A stretch of DNA of 64,000 nucleotides from Nonlabens xylanidelens (GTDB lineage: Bacteria > Bacteroidota > Bacteroidia > Flavobacteriales > Flavobacteriaceae). Numbering within the stretch: position 1 is the stretch's first letter; each line of letters begins with the position of its first letter. The notes beneath the pieces are model-generated. The model was not told the origin of the DNA. It searched no databases and worked only from the letters and a program-made list of their open reading frames with translations. The stretch is from NCBI RefSeq assembly GCF_002934445.1, contig NZ_PTJE01000001.1, forward strand, positions 1,054,001-1,118,000. Direction: 5' to 3'. The translations under genes were made by a program, and so were the position numbers. Below, piece after piece: positions 9,171 through 17,574 of this stretch.

Positions 9171-10172
9171 ATGAAAAAAATAATATTTCTACTCTCTACC
9201 GCAGCGATTCTAGCATCATGTAGTTCTTCAAAAAAAATAGACTCTGTCTCAAGGGCTATGGAGAATGTTGAGAAGATCAACGAGCTTAAATTTCCAAAAG
9301 CAAACGCTATTCAAATAGCTCAAGATGTGGCTTTCCTTGCTAGTGACGATTTAAAAGGTCGTGATACAGGGTCAGAAGGTATTGAAAAAGCGGCAGCTTA
9401 TCTTTCAGAACGTTTTCAAGAGTTAGGTATCGCATCCTATAAAGGGTCTTACTTAGATAACTTTGATGCAAAAGGTAAAAAAGCCTTTAACGTACTAGCC
9501 ATGATTCCAGGATCTGATAAAGCATTGAAAGATGAAGTGGTAGTAATAGGTGCTCATTACGATCATATAGGTATGTTGCAAGCCGTTGCTGGAGATAGTA
9601 TAGCAAATGGTGCAAACGATAACGCAACCGGTACAGCATCTGTTCTTGCTCTAGCGACTAATTTTAAGGAACTTGATTTTAATAGAAGAACCGTAGTTTT
9701 TGCTTTGTTCTCAGCTGAAGAAAAAGGACTTCTAGGTTCTAAGCACCTTGCAAACCGTATGAAGGAAGAAGGTGTGAATGTAGTCGCGATGCTTAATTTT
9801 GAAATGACAGGAACACCTATGGTAAACCGTCCATACATTGCATATTTAACAGGGCATGATGGCTCTAATATGGCAGCTGTTTTTAACGAGGCAAATATCA
9901 ATCGTGTCGTTACAGGTAAACTAGATCAAGCGGCAAAGTTTAATCTATTTAAAAGATCAGACAACTATCCATTCTTTGAGGCATTTAATGTTCCTTCTCA
10001 AACCTTCAGTACATTTGATTTCACAAATTTTGATCATTATCACAAAGTAGGAGACGACACAACAAAGGTAAATACAGACCACATGGCGCAGTTAGTAAAT
10101 GCGGTGATGCCAGGTGTGTTTAATGTTGTTAATGGTAAGAAATTGAAATTAACACAAGCAACAAATGAGTAA
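9171..10172 (+). CDS. M28-family zinc peptidase lipoprotein
   Basis: 333 residues with a lipoprotein signal peptide (lipobox ILASC, Cys16), so probably anchored to the outer membrane. The M28 metal site is complete: AHYDH (His129), NGANDN (Asp150), SAEEKG (Glu183 general base, Glu184), NFEMTG (Glu211), and a C-terminal His in FDHYHK (289 or 291). It should remove N-terminal amino acids from peptides or act as a related carboxy/aminopeptidase; the substrate cannot be told. A weak TATCTTTA at 9144-9151 may be its -7 element. The SDR gene starts 8 bases before its stop, so the two are translationally linked. Confidence 0.88.
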   Translation: MKKIIFLLSTAAILASCSSSKKIDSVSRAMENVEKINELKFPKANAIQIAQDVAFLASDDLKGRDTGSEGIEKAAAYLSERFQELGIASYKGSYLDNFDAKGKKAFNVLAMIPGSDKALKDEVVVIGAHYDHIGMLQAVAGDSIANGANDNATGTASVLALATNFKELDFNRRTVVFALFSAEEKGLLGSKHLANRMKEEGVNVVAMLNFEMTGTPMVNRPYIAYLTGHDGSNMAAVFNEANINRVVTGKLDQAAKFNLFKRSDNYPFFEAFNVPSQTFSTFDFTNFDHYHKVGDDTTKVNTDHMAQLVNAVMPGVFNVVNGKKLKLTQATNE

Positions 10173-10848
10173 AAGAATAATAATTACAGGAACTAGTCGC
10201 GGTATAGGCTTTGAGCTTACTCAATTACTTTCTAATGCTGGACATGAGGTGATAGCACTTTCGCGAAAGATTGCTTCCATTCAAGCTCTTGAGCGTAATA
10301 CAGTTCTCGCTATCGCAACAGATTTAAGTGACCAGTCTAGTATAGATCATGCAGCAAATGAAATTCTGAAAAAATGGGATCGCATAGATGTGGTTATTCA
10401 TAACGCAGGTATGTTGGTTAATAAGCCTTTTGAGCAATTAACAGCTCAAGACTTTCAGCAATGTTATGCGGTAAATGTTTTTGGAGTAGCAGCATTAACA
10501 CAGGCTTTAATGCCGGCTATGAACAACGATTCACATGTAATCGCTATAAGTTCTATGGGAGGTATTCAAGGAAGTGCAAAATTCCCTGGACTAGCAGCAT
10601 ACTCTAGTGCAAAAGCAGCTGTAATCACCCTTTTTGAGCTCTTAGCAGAAGAATATAAAGAAACCGGACCATCATTCAATACACTTGCTTTAGGAGCCGT
10701 ACAAACTGAGATGCTAGAAGAAGCTTTTCCAGGATATAAAGCACCATTAACGGCTACAGAAATGGCATCTTATATCATGAACTTTGCCTTAACTGGTAAT
10801 AAATTTTATAATGGTAAAGTTTTAGAAGTTAGTTCTAGTACTCCTTAA
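10165..10848 (+). CDS. Short-chain dehydrogenase/reductase
   Basis: 227 residues, classical SDR fold. NAD(P)-binding TGTSRGIG near residue 8-15, NAG at about 86-88, catalytic Ser in AISSMGG and YSSAK with Tyr and Lys. Substrate unknown. It overlaps the peptidase gene by 8 bases. A copy of the genomic palindrome (12-bp core) at 10258-10269 encodes ALSRKI in the region just after the first strand-helix unit. The ribosome binding region shows no Shine-Dalgarno, as elsewhere in the window. Confidence 0.85.
   Translation: MSKRIIITGTSRGIGFELTQLLSNAGHEVIALSRKIASIQALERNTVLAIATDLSDQSSIDHAANEILKKWDRIDVVIHNAGMLVNKPFEQLTAQDFQQCYAVNVFGVAALTQALMPAMNNDSHVIAISSMGGIQGSAKFPGLAAYSSAKAAVITLFELLAEEYKETGPSFNTLALGAVQTEMLEEAFPGYKAPLTATEMASYIMNFALTGNKFYNGKVLEVSSSTP
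10258..10269. repeat. Highly iterated palindrome copy 3 (in SDR gene)
   Basis: CTTTCGCGAAAG, only the 12-bp core is symmetric here; flanks have drifted (CA ... AT). Read as L-S-R-K. Confidence 0.85.
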
Positions 10849-11076
10849 AGAAATATCGATCAACGATTGCAGATTAACGATATCAGATTTTTGATTTTTT
10901 AGATGTCAGTTCGAGCGGCAGTCGGGAACGATTATTACCCAGTTTCAATTTGATATTTAATTGGAGGTGTTGAATTTCAAATCTTTGGGAAATGGAAACC
11001 AAAGCGCTACCTTAACTTATAAGGTTTTTCCCGATAGCAAATAGCCTAATATTATTATGTCGAACTCACGTTATTT

Positions 11077-11235
11077 ATGAATTTACTAACGCAATGGCAT
11101 TACCTTCCTGATAATGGCTGTTGTAATGAATGTGTCAAACCAGAGATGTGGAAAGTTGCACTTCTTATCGACTCCATAGTCGAGATTGGATTGTTATACA
11201 GCTTTGTTATTAGAAAATATCTTGATAAAAAATGA
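11077..11235 (+). CDS. Small hypothetical protein (52 aa)
   Basis: ATG at 11077 to TGA at 11233. The product begins MNLLTQWHYLPDNGCCNECV and then has a hydrophobic helix (about residues 27-45) and a basic tail. The CCxxC cluster followed by a predicted membrane helix is the only recognisable trait. No clear promoter. It lies in a 425-base region after the SDR that otherwise holds nothing I recognise (10849-11076 is without features). It may be spurious. Confidence 0.35.
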   Translation: MNLLTQWHYLPDNGCCNECVKPEMWKVALLIDSIVEIGLLYSFVIRKYLDKK

Positions 11236-11273
11236 TGGTGAAGAACGTAATTTTAGACACTCAATTATAAATT

Positions 11274-11468
11274 ATGCATTTTGTCAAATTGACCATGTTA
11301 TTGTTACAGTTGTCACCTCATAAAACAACCAGTAGACTTCCAGGTAGACCGATGGAAGGCTACTGGCATGTTTACGTTGGGATTGTGATTTTTATTCTGG
11401 GTTTTGCTATTTATGGAAGGTGGAAAATGAAGCAATTTAAAAAGAAAAGTGATTCTGATGATAATTGA
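11274..11468 (+). CDS. Small hypothetical membrane protein (64 aa, or 38 aa from internal ATG)
   Basis: The ORF encodes a poorly structured first half and then one strong membrane helix (YVGIVIFILGFAIYG) with a Lys-rich, Asp-ending tail. ATG at 11352 would give a 38-residue single-pass protein (MEGYWHVYVGIV...), which looks more natural than the full ORF. A long imperfect hairpin covers the start of that shorter version. No homologue recognised. Confidence 0.35.
   Translation: MHFVKLTMLLLQLSPHKTTSRLPGRPMEGYWHVYVGIVIFILGFAIYGRWKMKQFKKKSDSDDN
11324..11372. other. Imperfect inverted repeat / hairpin
   Basis: Arms CCAGTAG-A-CTTCC (11329-11341) and GGAAG-G-CTACTGG (11354-11366) pair over 12 of 13 positions around a 12-base loop, with outer AACA/TGTT able to extend it. 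There is no T-run after it, so it is not a normal terminator. It overlaps the ATG at 11352 and could hide that start. Confidence 0.5.
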
Positions 11469-11720
11469 TTTAATCTCTTTTGTATTCTATATTTCATGTC
11501 CTACTTTGATCTGTAAGGTTTCGCCAATAAAAAAAGAGCTAGAAATTAGATGAAATATTAGAACGGCAACCTAAAAGGTTTTCATCACTAACAACCGATT
11601 TATATAACGAACTTACGATTTAGCCGTTTTCTATTTTTGTGGGAATTTATACGTGTGAAAATCAAGAAAAGGTATCATCAAATTTCTCATAAAGTGTGGA
11701 AATTCAATAAACCATTTTCA

Positions 11721-12863
11721 CTACTCCGCAATAACTCTAATTTTTCCTTTTACGACTTCAGCAAGTTCACGAGCAGCGACTATATCATCTGCGACTATAG
11801 TCACATGTCCCATTTTTCTAAATGGTCTAGTTTCTTTTTTACCATAGATATGAGGTGTTACACCTGGCATGGCAAGAATATCTTCTATACCATCGTAGAT
11901 TACATTACCAGTATGACCTTCTTCTCCTACTAGATTTACCATTACGCTTGCAACTGTACTGTCTGTAGCGCCTAGAGGTAAATTGCAAACGGATCTTACA
12001 TGTTGCTCAAATTGGTCTGTAATAGATCCTTCTATAGTGTGGTGTCCAGAATTATGTGGTCTTGGTGCTACTTCATTAACTAGTAGCTCGCCAGACTTAG
12101 TAAGAAACATTTCTACTGCAAGTAAGCCTACATGTTCATAAGCTTCAGAAACTTCTAAAGCAAGTTCTCTCGCACGGTCAGAAATATCCATGTTAATACG
12201 TGCTGGACATATGACATATTCCACCTGATTTGCCTCAGGATGGAACTCCATCTCTACTACTGGGTATGTTTTCATCTCTCCGTTTGCATTACGAGCAACG
12301 ATTACAGCTAGTTCTAGATCAAAATCGACCATATCTTCATAAATACACTCTACTTGAGGTAAGTCTTCTAGGTCACTAGCTTGTCGTATTACTTTGACAC
12401 CTTTTCCATCATAACCACCTTCAGCACTTTTCCATATAAAAGGATAATTTCTTTGGTGTTCTAGATTAGGTTGAGAGTATACCTCAAAGGCTGCAGTCGC
12501 GATGCTTTTATCTAGGTAAAAAGATTTTTGTCGCGCTTTATTCCTTATAAGATTAAGAACTTTGGCGCTAGGAGAAACAGCTATTCCTTTATCTTCTAGA
12601 TCTTGAAGCGCTTGCACGTTTACGTTTTCTATTTCTACAGTAAGAACATCTACCTGTTCACCAAATTCCATTACAGATTCATAATCCATAATATCTCCTT
12701 CAAAATAAACGTCACAGCCTTGAAAAGCCGGTGCCGTATCGTCCTTATCCATCACATAAGTGTTGATGTCCCATTTTCTAGTAGTGTAAAGCATCATTTT
12801 GCCTAGTTGTCCACCGCCTAAAATACCTAATGTAAAACCTGAAGAGAATTGTGTCTGTTTCAT
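11721..12863 (-). CDS. purK: 5-(carboxyamino)imidazole ribonucleotide synthase PurK
   Basis: 380 residues, ATP-grasp enzyme of de novo purine synthesis that makes N5-CAIR from AIR, bicarbonate and ATP. The N-terminal GILGGGQLGKM is characteristic, followed by the ATP-grasp core (FIWKSAEGGYDGKGV, about 151-166), and EVAPRPHNSGHHTIE with the metal/ATP-binding Glu/Asn (about 281-295). PurE is not in the window. It is divergent from the hpt-adk fusion, so two purine genes share a 152-base control region. The gap of 250 bases on its 3' side (11469-11720) shows nothing recognisable. Confidence 0.95.
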   Translation of the reverse strand: MKQTQFSSGFTLGILGGGQLGKMMLYTTRKWDINTYVMDKDDTAPAFQGCDVYFEGDIMDYESVMEFGEQVDVLTVEIENVNVQALQDLEDKGIAVSPSAKVLNLIRNKARQKSFYLDKSIATAAFEVYSQPNLEHQRNYPFIWKSAEGGYDGKGVKVIRQASDLEDLPQVECIYEDMVDFDLELAVIVARNANGEMKTYPVVEMEFHPEANQVEYVICPARINMDISDRARELALEVSEAYEHVGLLAVEMFLTKSGELLVNEVAPRPHNSGHHTIEGSITDQFEQHVRSVCNLPLGATDSTVASVMVNLVGEEGHTGNVIYDGIEDILAMPGVTPHIYGKKETRPFRKMGHVTIVADDIVAARELAEVVKGKIRVIAE

Positions 12864-12867
12864 GTTT

Positions 12868-12875
12868 CAAAAATA
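12868..12875 (-). promoter_or_regulatory. -7 element (TATTTTTG) abutting purK start
   Basis: Reading the minus strand, TATTTTTG ends 4 bases before the purK ATG. With a start point 4-7 bases after this element the transcript would have no leader. No TTG occurs at the -33 position, and poly-T tracts can match by chance. Confidence 0.4.
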
Positions 12876-12991
12876 AGTGGTTAAATTGAAACCTAACTTG
12901 AAATAGAAACAGAATTATATATATTTAAACCGATTAGTTTATCAGTCTAATAACCACCGCTAACAGATACTGTCAACTGCTTACTAAATAG

Positions 12992-12999
12992 TATCTTTG
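12992..12999 (+). promoter_or_regulatory. -7 element (TATCTTTG) of hpt-adk
   Basis: Exact TAnnTTTG, 16 bases before the GTG start at 13016. A five-codon ORF (ATG at 13006, stop TAA at 13021) begins at about the expected transcript start and overlaps the GTG, so it could act as a short leader ORF. No TTG at -33. Confidence 0.55.
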
Positions 13000-13015
13000 C
13001 AAAAAATGAACTATA

Positions 13016-14119
13016 GTGATTAAGATCCACGATCTTTATTTTAAATCCTTTTTGAGCGCACAAGAAATAGCTGCTGCTGTAGATAATCTTGCGTCTCAAA
13101 TCAACAAAGATTTATCAAATAAAAAGCCCGTATTTTTAGGAATATTAAATGGTAGTTACATGGTCCTTGCCGACTTGACTCGTAAATTTAATCATGAATG
13201 TGAGATAAGTTTCTTGCGTGCAAAAAGTTACGACGGTACTAGTTCTACTGGTGTCGTAGAGTTTGGTAACGAGCTAGATGTAGATCTAGCAGGTAGGACA
13301 GTTGTTATCGTAGAGGATATAGTAGATAGTGGTCTGACGGTAGAGAAGCTTTCGCGAAAGCTAGCCGAACACAATCCTCTAGAGATTAAAATAGCAACGC
13401 TCTTTTTTAAACCAGAAGTGTATGATCGAGAGTTGAAAATCGATTATATAGGGCAGGAAATAGAAAATAAATTTGTCGTGGGATACGGCATGGATTATAA
13501 TAATTTAGGGCGCAATTTGCCCGAACTTTACGTACAAACTCAACGCATGAAAAATATCGTTTTATTCGGCCCTCCAGGAGCAGGAAAAGGAACTCAAGCA
13601 ACTCGTCTAAAAGACAAATATGGTTTAATTCATATTTCTACAGGAGATGTTTTTAGATACAATATTAAAAACGGTACTGAATTAGGGACGCTGGCAAAGT
13701 CGTTTATGGATAAAGGAAACCTAGTGCCGGATGAGGTAACTATTAAGATGCTTAAGGCCGAGGTGGAAAAAACACCAGATGCTGCAGGTTTTATTTTTGA
13801 TGGTTTTCCTAGAACAGATGCACAAGCAACGGCGCTAGACGAATTATTATCTCAAAAAAATACAGAGATAGCTGGAATGGTTGCTCTAGAAGTAGATGAT
13901 GAAGCTCTAGTAGAACGTCTTCTAGAAAGAGGTAAAGCCAGCGGTCGCCCAGATGATGCTAATGAAGGTGTGATAAGAGATCGTATCTCGGTTTATTACA
14001 AGCAAACTGCACCGTTAAAAGATTTTTATGAAGCGCAAGGTAAATATTACGGCGTGGATGGAGTAGGATCTATGGATGCTATTACAGAGCGTTTAAGTGT
14101 AGAGTTTGATAAACTTTAA
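13016..14119 (+). CDS. adk: Fused hypoxanthine phosphoribosyltransferase - adenylate kinase
   Basis: One 367-residue reading frame joins two purine enzymes. Residues 1 to ~175 are a type I PRTase: PRPP-binding loop VIVEDIVDSG with Glu100, Asp101 and Asp104, and the base-hood VGYGMDYNNLGRNLPELYV. Residue 178 is a Met that begins a complete adenylate kinase: P-loop GPPGAGKGT (185-193), NMP-binding STGDVFR, and FDGFPRT; the LID is the short type (GRPDDANEGVIRDRI). The GTG start at 13016 is chosen because IKIHDLYFKSFLS matches HPRT N-termini. Both products feed the AMP/IMP pool. Whether it is made as one chain or Met178 is also a start is open. A palindrome copy at 13347-13362 encodes KLSRKLA. 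Confidence 0.9.
   Translation: MIKIHDLYFKSFLSAQEIAAAVDNLASQINKDLSNKKPVFLGILNGSYMVLADLTRKFNHECEISFLRAKSYDGTSSTGVVEFGNELDVDLAGRTVVIVEDIVDSGLTVEKLSRKLAEHNPLEIKIATLFFKPEVYDRELKIDYIGQEIENKFVVGYGMDYNNLGRNLPELYVQTQRMKNIVLFGPPGAGKGTQATRLKDKYGLIHISTGDVFRYNIKNGTELGTLAKSFMDKGNLVPDEVTIKMLKAEVEKTPDAAGFIFDGFPRTDAQATALDELLSQKNTEIAGMVALEVDDEALVERLLERGKASGRPDDANEGVIRDRISVYYKQTAPLKDFYEAQGKYYGVDGVGSMDAITERLSVEFDKL
13347..13362. repeat. Highly iterated palindrome copy 4 (in hpt-adk)
   Basis: AGCTTTCGCGAAAGCT, a perfect 16-bp palindrome with A/T instead of C/G at the ends. It directly follows the PRPP loop codons and is read K-L-S-R-K-L. Confidence 0.9.
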
Positions 14120-14181
14120 AAAGTAACAAGTAGAAACTATCCCCTTCTGGTCTAGGGAAACGGTTTCAAATATTATAAATA

Positions 14182-14202
14182 CTCAGTTAACTATTAACTG
14201 AG
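14182..14202. terminator. Hairpin(s) between adk and obg
   Basis: CTCAGTTAA / TTAACTGAG is a perfect 9-bp stem with a 3-base loop. A second stem follows at 14208-14231 (AAATGGTTTTT with AAAAACCGTTT, one G-U pair). No clear T-run follows the first. Either could end or attenuate the hpt-adk transcript before obg. Confidence 0.4.
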
Positions 14203-14247
14203 AACAAAAAATGGTTTTTTAAAAACCGTTTAACTGAACATAGAACT

Positions 14248-15255
14248 ATGACTGAAGGAAATTTTGTCGATTATACAAAGGTAACTGTAGAATCTGGCCG
14301 TGGCGGTAAAGGAAGTACTCACTTACACAGGGAAAAATATATAGATAAAGGTGGCCCTGATGGTGGTGATGGTGGTCGTGGTGGTCATATCATACTTAGA
14401 GGAAATAAAAATCTATGGACACTTTATCATTTTAAATACAAACGCCACTTTAAGGCTGCTCAAGGTGGTAACGGTGCAAAGCAACGTAGAACTGGGTACG
14501 ATGGTGAGGATATTATAATAGAATTGCCATTAGGTACCGTTATTAGAGATACAGAAACTGGTCTTGTGGTACATGAGATTCTAGAAGATGGTGCCGATTT
14601 TATTCTTTGTGAAGGTGGAAAAGGTGGTCGTGGTAACTGGCATTTTAAAACCTCTACCAGACAGACACCTCGTTATGCGCAGACAGGAATGGATGGTACA
14701 TCTCTAGATGTAACTTTTGAACTTAAAATTCTTGCAGACGTAGGTCTGGTTGGATTTCCTAATGCAGGTAAATCTACATTACTTTCTGTTCTTACAGCAG
14801 CAAAACCTAAAATAGCTAACTACGAGTTTACTACTTTAAAGCCTAATCTAGGTATTGTAGAATACCGTGATTATAAAACTTTTGTAATAGCAGATATTCC
14901 TGGTATTATAGAAGGCGCTGCAGAAGGAAAGGGAATAGGTCACCGTTTTTTAAGACACATTGAGCGTAACTCTACCTTACTATTTCTTGTTCCTGCAGAC
15001 TCTGACGATATAAGTGCAGAGTATGACATTCTAGTAAATGAGTTGAGAAAGTACAACCCAGAGATGCTAGACAAAGAACGTTTTGTAGTGATCTCAAAAG
15101 CCGACATGCTGGACGAAGAGTTGATGGAGCAAATGAGAGAAGAGCTAGATAATGAAGGAGCTTTTAATGGAGCGCCTTATATGTTTATATCTTCTATTTC
15201 ACAGCATAATTTAACACAGTTAAAAGATCGTCTATGGGCGATGTTGAACGAGTAG
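14248..15255 (+). CDS. obg: Obg-family GTPase (CgtA)
   Basis: 335 residues. Essential GTPase linked to 50S ribosome assembly and (p)ppGpp response. The N-terminal glycine-rich Obg fold is present ([15 protein letters not shown] ... [13 protein letters not shown], to about residue 158), then the G domain: P-loop GFPNAGKST, switch and G3 DIPGI, G4 SKAD in place of NKxD (a known variant), ending soon after the G domain, without the C-terminal OCT domain found in some homologues. It follows hpt-adk by 128 bases that contain hairpins. Confidence 0.95.
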   Translation: MTEGNFVDYTKVTVESGRGGKGSTHLHREKYIDKGGPDGGDGGRGGHIILRGNKNLWTLYHFKYKRHFKAAQGGNGAKQRRTGYDGEDIIIELPLGTVIRDTETGLVVHEILEDGADFILCEGGKGGRGNWHFKTSTRQTPRYAQTGMDGTSLDVTFELKILADVGLVGFPNAGKSTLLSVLTAAKPKIANYEFTTLKPNLGIVEYRDYKTFVIADIPGIIEGAAEGKGIGHRFLRHIERNSTLLFLVPADSDDISAEYDILVNELRKYNPEMLDKERFVVISKADMLDEELMEQMREELDNEGAFNGAPYMFISSISQHNLTQLKDRLWAMLNE

Positions 15256-15288
15256 ATTGCAATTTCCTAATCTTGAAAATAGTTAAAA

Positions 15289-16026
15289 ATGATTAAACAG
15301 TTTATTCTTACAGTAATCTTATTGACCTGTACATTAAGTACAGCGCAAGATTTTTTAGGAACATGGAGTTTTAACCGTGTGGATCGTGAGGCTATTGATG
15401 ATGGTGTCTTGAGTGCTGAAGAACTAGAAAAACGAATTAGCACCGTTTCAAACATGTTTGCTTCTTATAAATTAGTTTTTAAAGAAGACGGTACTTATGT
15501 AAATAAGTTCATGGGAAAAGAGACAGAGGCTACTTACATTAAAGAAGGTAATACGCTACAACTAGAAGAAGGTTCTCTAGAGATATTATCTGAAAAAGAA
15601 GCTCGTTATTCTTTAAGGAATATGCGCTTTTATTTGATAAAAGGCGATGTTACAGCGGTAAAAACTTATACATATTTAAAAGAAACCAGCTATAAAAACG
15701 AGACGATAAACGAAGAGTTGCTTCTAGGTAAATGGAAGGTAGAAGAAGTAAGAGTTGTTAATGAGTCTGAAGGTGCAGAGATGTTTGAAATGGTGGGGTT
15801 AATGATAACGCTTCATTTTAAAACTAGTGAAGAGGTAGAGCTAGGGGTAAGTGGATTCGGTACTACTCAAAAGTTTAAAATTAATCATGATAATAACGAC
15901 CTAGTAGGTACTTCAAATTCTGGTGATGAAAAGATTGTATATAGAATTCATCAAGTAAGTGATAATTTTATGATAGTCTCACAAATAGAAGATGAGATTT
16001 TATTATACATGGTCAGAGACAACTAG
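15289..16026 (+). CDS. Secreted protein with two lipocalin-like repeats
   Basis: 245 residues with a signal peptide (MIKQFILTVILLTCTLSTAQ, cleavage after AQ). Two similar segments start with FLGTWSFNRV (about residue 22) and LLGKWKVEEV (about 145), each followed by strands such as KLVFKEDGTYVNKF and TLHFKTSEEVELGV. That pattern, GxW at the start of a beta-barrel, is typical of lipocalin-like domains of Bacteroidota. No enzyme motif is visible and its ligand is unknown. It has its own terminator downstream. Confidence 0.75.
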   Translation: MIKQFILTVILLTCTLSTAQDFLGTWSFNRVDREAIDDGVLSAEELEKRISTVSNMFASYKLVFKEDGTYVNKFMGKETEATYIKEGNTLQLEEGSLEILSEKEARYSLRNMRFYLIKGDVTAVKTYTYLKETSYKNETINEELLLGKWKVEEVRVVNESEGAEMFEMVGLMITLHFKTSEEVELGVSGFGTTQKFKINHDNNDLVGTSNSGDEKIVYRIHQVSDNFMIVSQIEDEILLYMVRDN

Positions 16027-16045
16027 ATAGTATTTAAATACTATC
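16026..16045. repeat. 20-bp palindrome after the lipocalin-like gene
   Basis: GATAGTATTTAAATACTATC, a perfect palindrome directly after (and overlapping) the stop codon. AT-rich; not related to the GCTTTCGCGAAAGC family. Confidence 0.7.
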
Positions 16046-16047
16046 AT

Positions 16048-16080
16048 AAAAGCCTGAATCTTTTAAAGATTCAGGCTTTT
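16048..16080 (+). terminator. Rho-independent terminator
   Basis: AAAAGCCTGAATC ... GATTCAGGCTTTT, 13 bp or more of perfect pairing around TTTTAAA, ending in T4. It is symmetric enough to work on both strands and sits between the convergent lipocalin-like and namZ genes. Confidence 0.85.
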
Positions 16081-16184
16081 AGCTTTTTGGTATACTAAAT
16101 TTTATAGCTCAAATTACTTAGCATATTTCACCATTGCTCAGTTGTAAACGTGCTAAATAAAACTAAGATGAGTTAATTAGTTAT

Positions 16185-16216
16185 CATTCATTCATTCATT
16201 CATTCATTCATTCATT
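16185..16216. repeat. Tetranucleotide repeat (CATT)8
   Basis: Eight exact copies of CATT between the terminator and the 3' end of namZ. Such tracts change length by slippage. It lies outside any gene I can support, so a phase-variation role is not evident. Confidence 0.95.
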
Positions 16217-16251
16217 GCCACCGTACGATGATTATTTATGAGCGATGTTTT

Positions 16252-17574
16252 TTATTTATACAGTAAATAGTTCTTTCTAATTTCTTGATAATCTTCTAGT
16301 CCTTTCTCCCAGGTTGCTGTTATTTCTTGTGCGGTCATGCCTTTCTCGATCTGTGCTTGCAATGTTTTTGTTCCTGCTAGCTTAGTAAAAAATGAGTTGA
16401 AGAAGTTTTGTTTTGATGGCGCTTTCGCGAAAGCGTCTACCAAAAATTCTAAGTTTAAATGATCTAGCTTTTTATAATCTCTAAGATCTACACCGTAGCA
16501 TTTCTTCCCGTTAAATTTAGGTCTTTTGGCACCTACATTAGGCGTAGGTGTAAAGTCAAAGTCTGTGTATTTTACCAGTGATGGAGAACCGTAAACTTGA
16601 AATTGCATCTCTGTACCACGGCCTACACTTACATCTGTACCTTCAAAGAAGCAAAGACTAGGATATAGATTTATAGCCTGGTCATTAGGTAGGTTAGGAG
16701 ATGGTTTTATAGGTATGCTATACGAAGAGTCGTGTGTGTAGTTTTTACATTCAATGATCTCTAGGTTTGCTACTAGATTATTTTCTAGCCAGTTTTCTCC
16801 GTTAATCATGAGGGCGTATTCTCCTATAGTCATACCGTGAATGACGGGAACAGGATGCATACCTACAAAGCTCTGATGCTCTTGCTCAAGAATGGGACCG
16901 TCTATATAATGACCGTTAGGATTAGGTCTGTCTAGAACAATCAATTTTTTGTCGTACTGTGCGCAGGCCTCCATGACATAATGTAGCGTAGAGATGTAAG
17001 TATAAAAACGTGCGCCTACGTCTTGTATGTCAAAAAGGACAACGTCTACGTCTTCTAATTGTTTTTTATAAGGCTTTTTATTTTTACCGTATAAAGAAAT
17101 AATAGGCAGCCCAGTTTGTGAGTCGATACCGTCTTTAATCGTCGCGCCAGCGTCTGCAGTGCCTCTAAAGCCATGCTCTGGTGCAAATACTCTTTTAATG
17201 TCTATGCCATGTGCTAAAAGAGTGTCTACAAGATGTGTGTAACGTAGTTTTTCTTTAGTTTTCCATTCTTTAGAAATAATGGTGTCTTGCGTTTTTACAA
17301 CACTGGTTTGATTACCTACTATGGCAACTCTTTTACCTTTTAGTTTTTCTATCCAATCGCCTAACAAATAAGCCGCAGGTATGGGATCGTTGTTATTTGC
17401 GTCTACTAGAAGCTGTTCATTGCGATTATCTTGGAGAATGATTTCTTCTTCAATAGGAGATGTAGGTGTATTATTACCATTGATCTTAGAATTACAAGAA
17501 GTTATTCCTATGACCATAGCGATTATGGTATATTTGAATATAGAAGGAGAAAAAGTGAATCTAGAGTATTTCAT
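16252..17574 (-). CDS. namZ: Exo-beta-N-acetylmuramidase NamZ (DUF1343/YbbC, GH171), lipoprotein
   Basis: 440 residues. The N-terminus is a lipoprotein signal peptide (lipobox GITSC near residue 27). The family's conserved blocks are present: VAIVGNQTS, FAPEHGFRGTADAGA, VDVVLFDIQDVGARFYTY, DRPNPN and EGTDVSVGRGTE. NamZ releases MurNAc from the non-reducing end of peptidoglycan fragments, so this protein likely works in cell-wall recycling or scavenging in the periplasm. The gene overlaps the 5' end of the divergent permease gene by 20 bases. A palindrome at 16420-16435 encodes DAFAKAP near the C-terminus. Ordinary amidohydrolase function is the less likely reading of this family. Confidence 0.88.
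   Translation of the reverse strand: MKYSRFTFSPSIFKYTIIAMVIGITSCNSKINGNNTPTSPIEEEIILQDNRNEQLLVDANNNDPIPAAYLLGDWIEKLKGKRVAIVGNQTSVVKTQDTIISKEWKTKEKLRYTHLVDTLLAHGIDIKRVFAPEHGFRGTADAGATIKDGIDSQTGLPIISLYGKNKKPYKKQLEDVDVVLFDIQDVGARFYTYISTLHYVMEACAQYDKKLIVLDRPNPNGHYIDGPILEQEHQSFVGMHPVPVIHGMTIGEYALMINGENWLENNLVANLEIIECKNYTHDSSYSIPIKPSPNLPNDQAINLYPSLCFFEGTDVSVGRGTEMQFQVYGSPSLVKYTDFDFTPTPNVGAKRPKFNGKKCYGVDLRDYKKLDHLNLEFLVDAFAKAPSKQNFFNSFFTKLAGTKTLQAQIEKGMTAQEITATWEKGLEDYQEIRKNYLLYK
16420..16435. repeat. Highly iterated palindrome copy 5 (in namZ)
   Basis: CGCTTTCGCGAAAGCG, perfect 16 bp. Read on the gene strand as A-F-A-K-A. Confidence 0.9.
17529..17536 (+). promoter_or_regulatory. -7 element (TATATTTG) of the LolE-like gene, inside namZ
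   Basis: Exact TAnnTTTG, 18 bases upstream of the GTG at 17555. It lies within codons of namZ on the other strand. No TTG at -33. Confidence 0.5.

Noticed and set aside
11324..11372. An integron attC site
   Set aside because: The arms do not fit the attC core sites (GTTRRRY and RYYYAAC) and no integron integrase is present.
11637..11933. Plus-strand ORF overlapping the 3' part of purK
   Set aside because: Most of it is antisense to conserved PurK codons and the protein has no family character.
17381..17554. Extended N-terminus of the LolE-like permease from ATG 17381
   Set aside because: The extra 58 residues are antisense to namZ and the family N-terminus matches the GTG at 17555.
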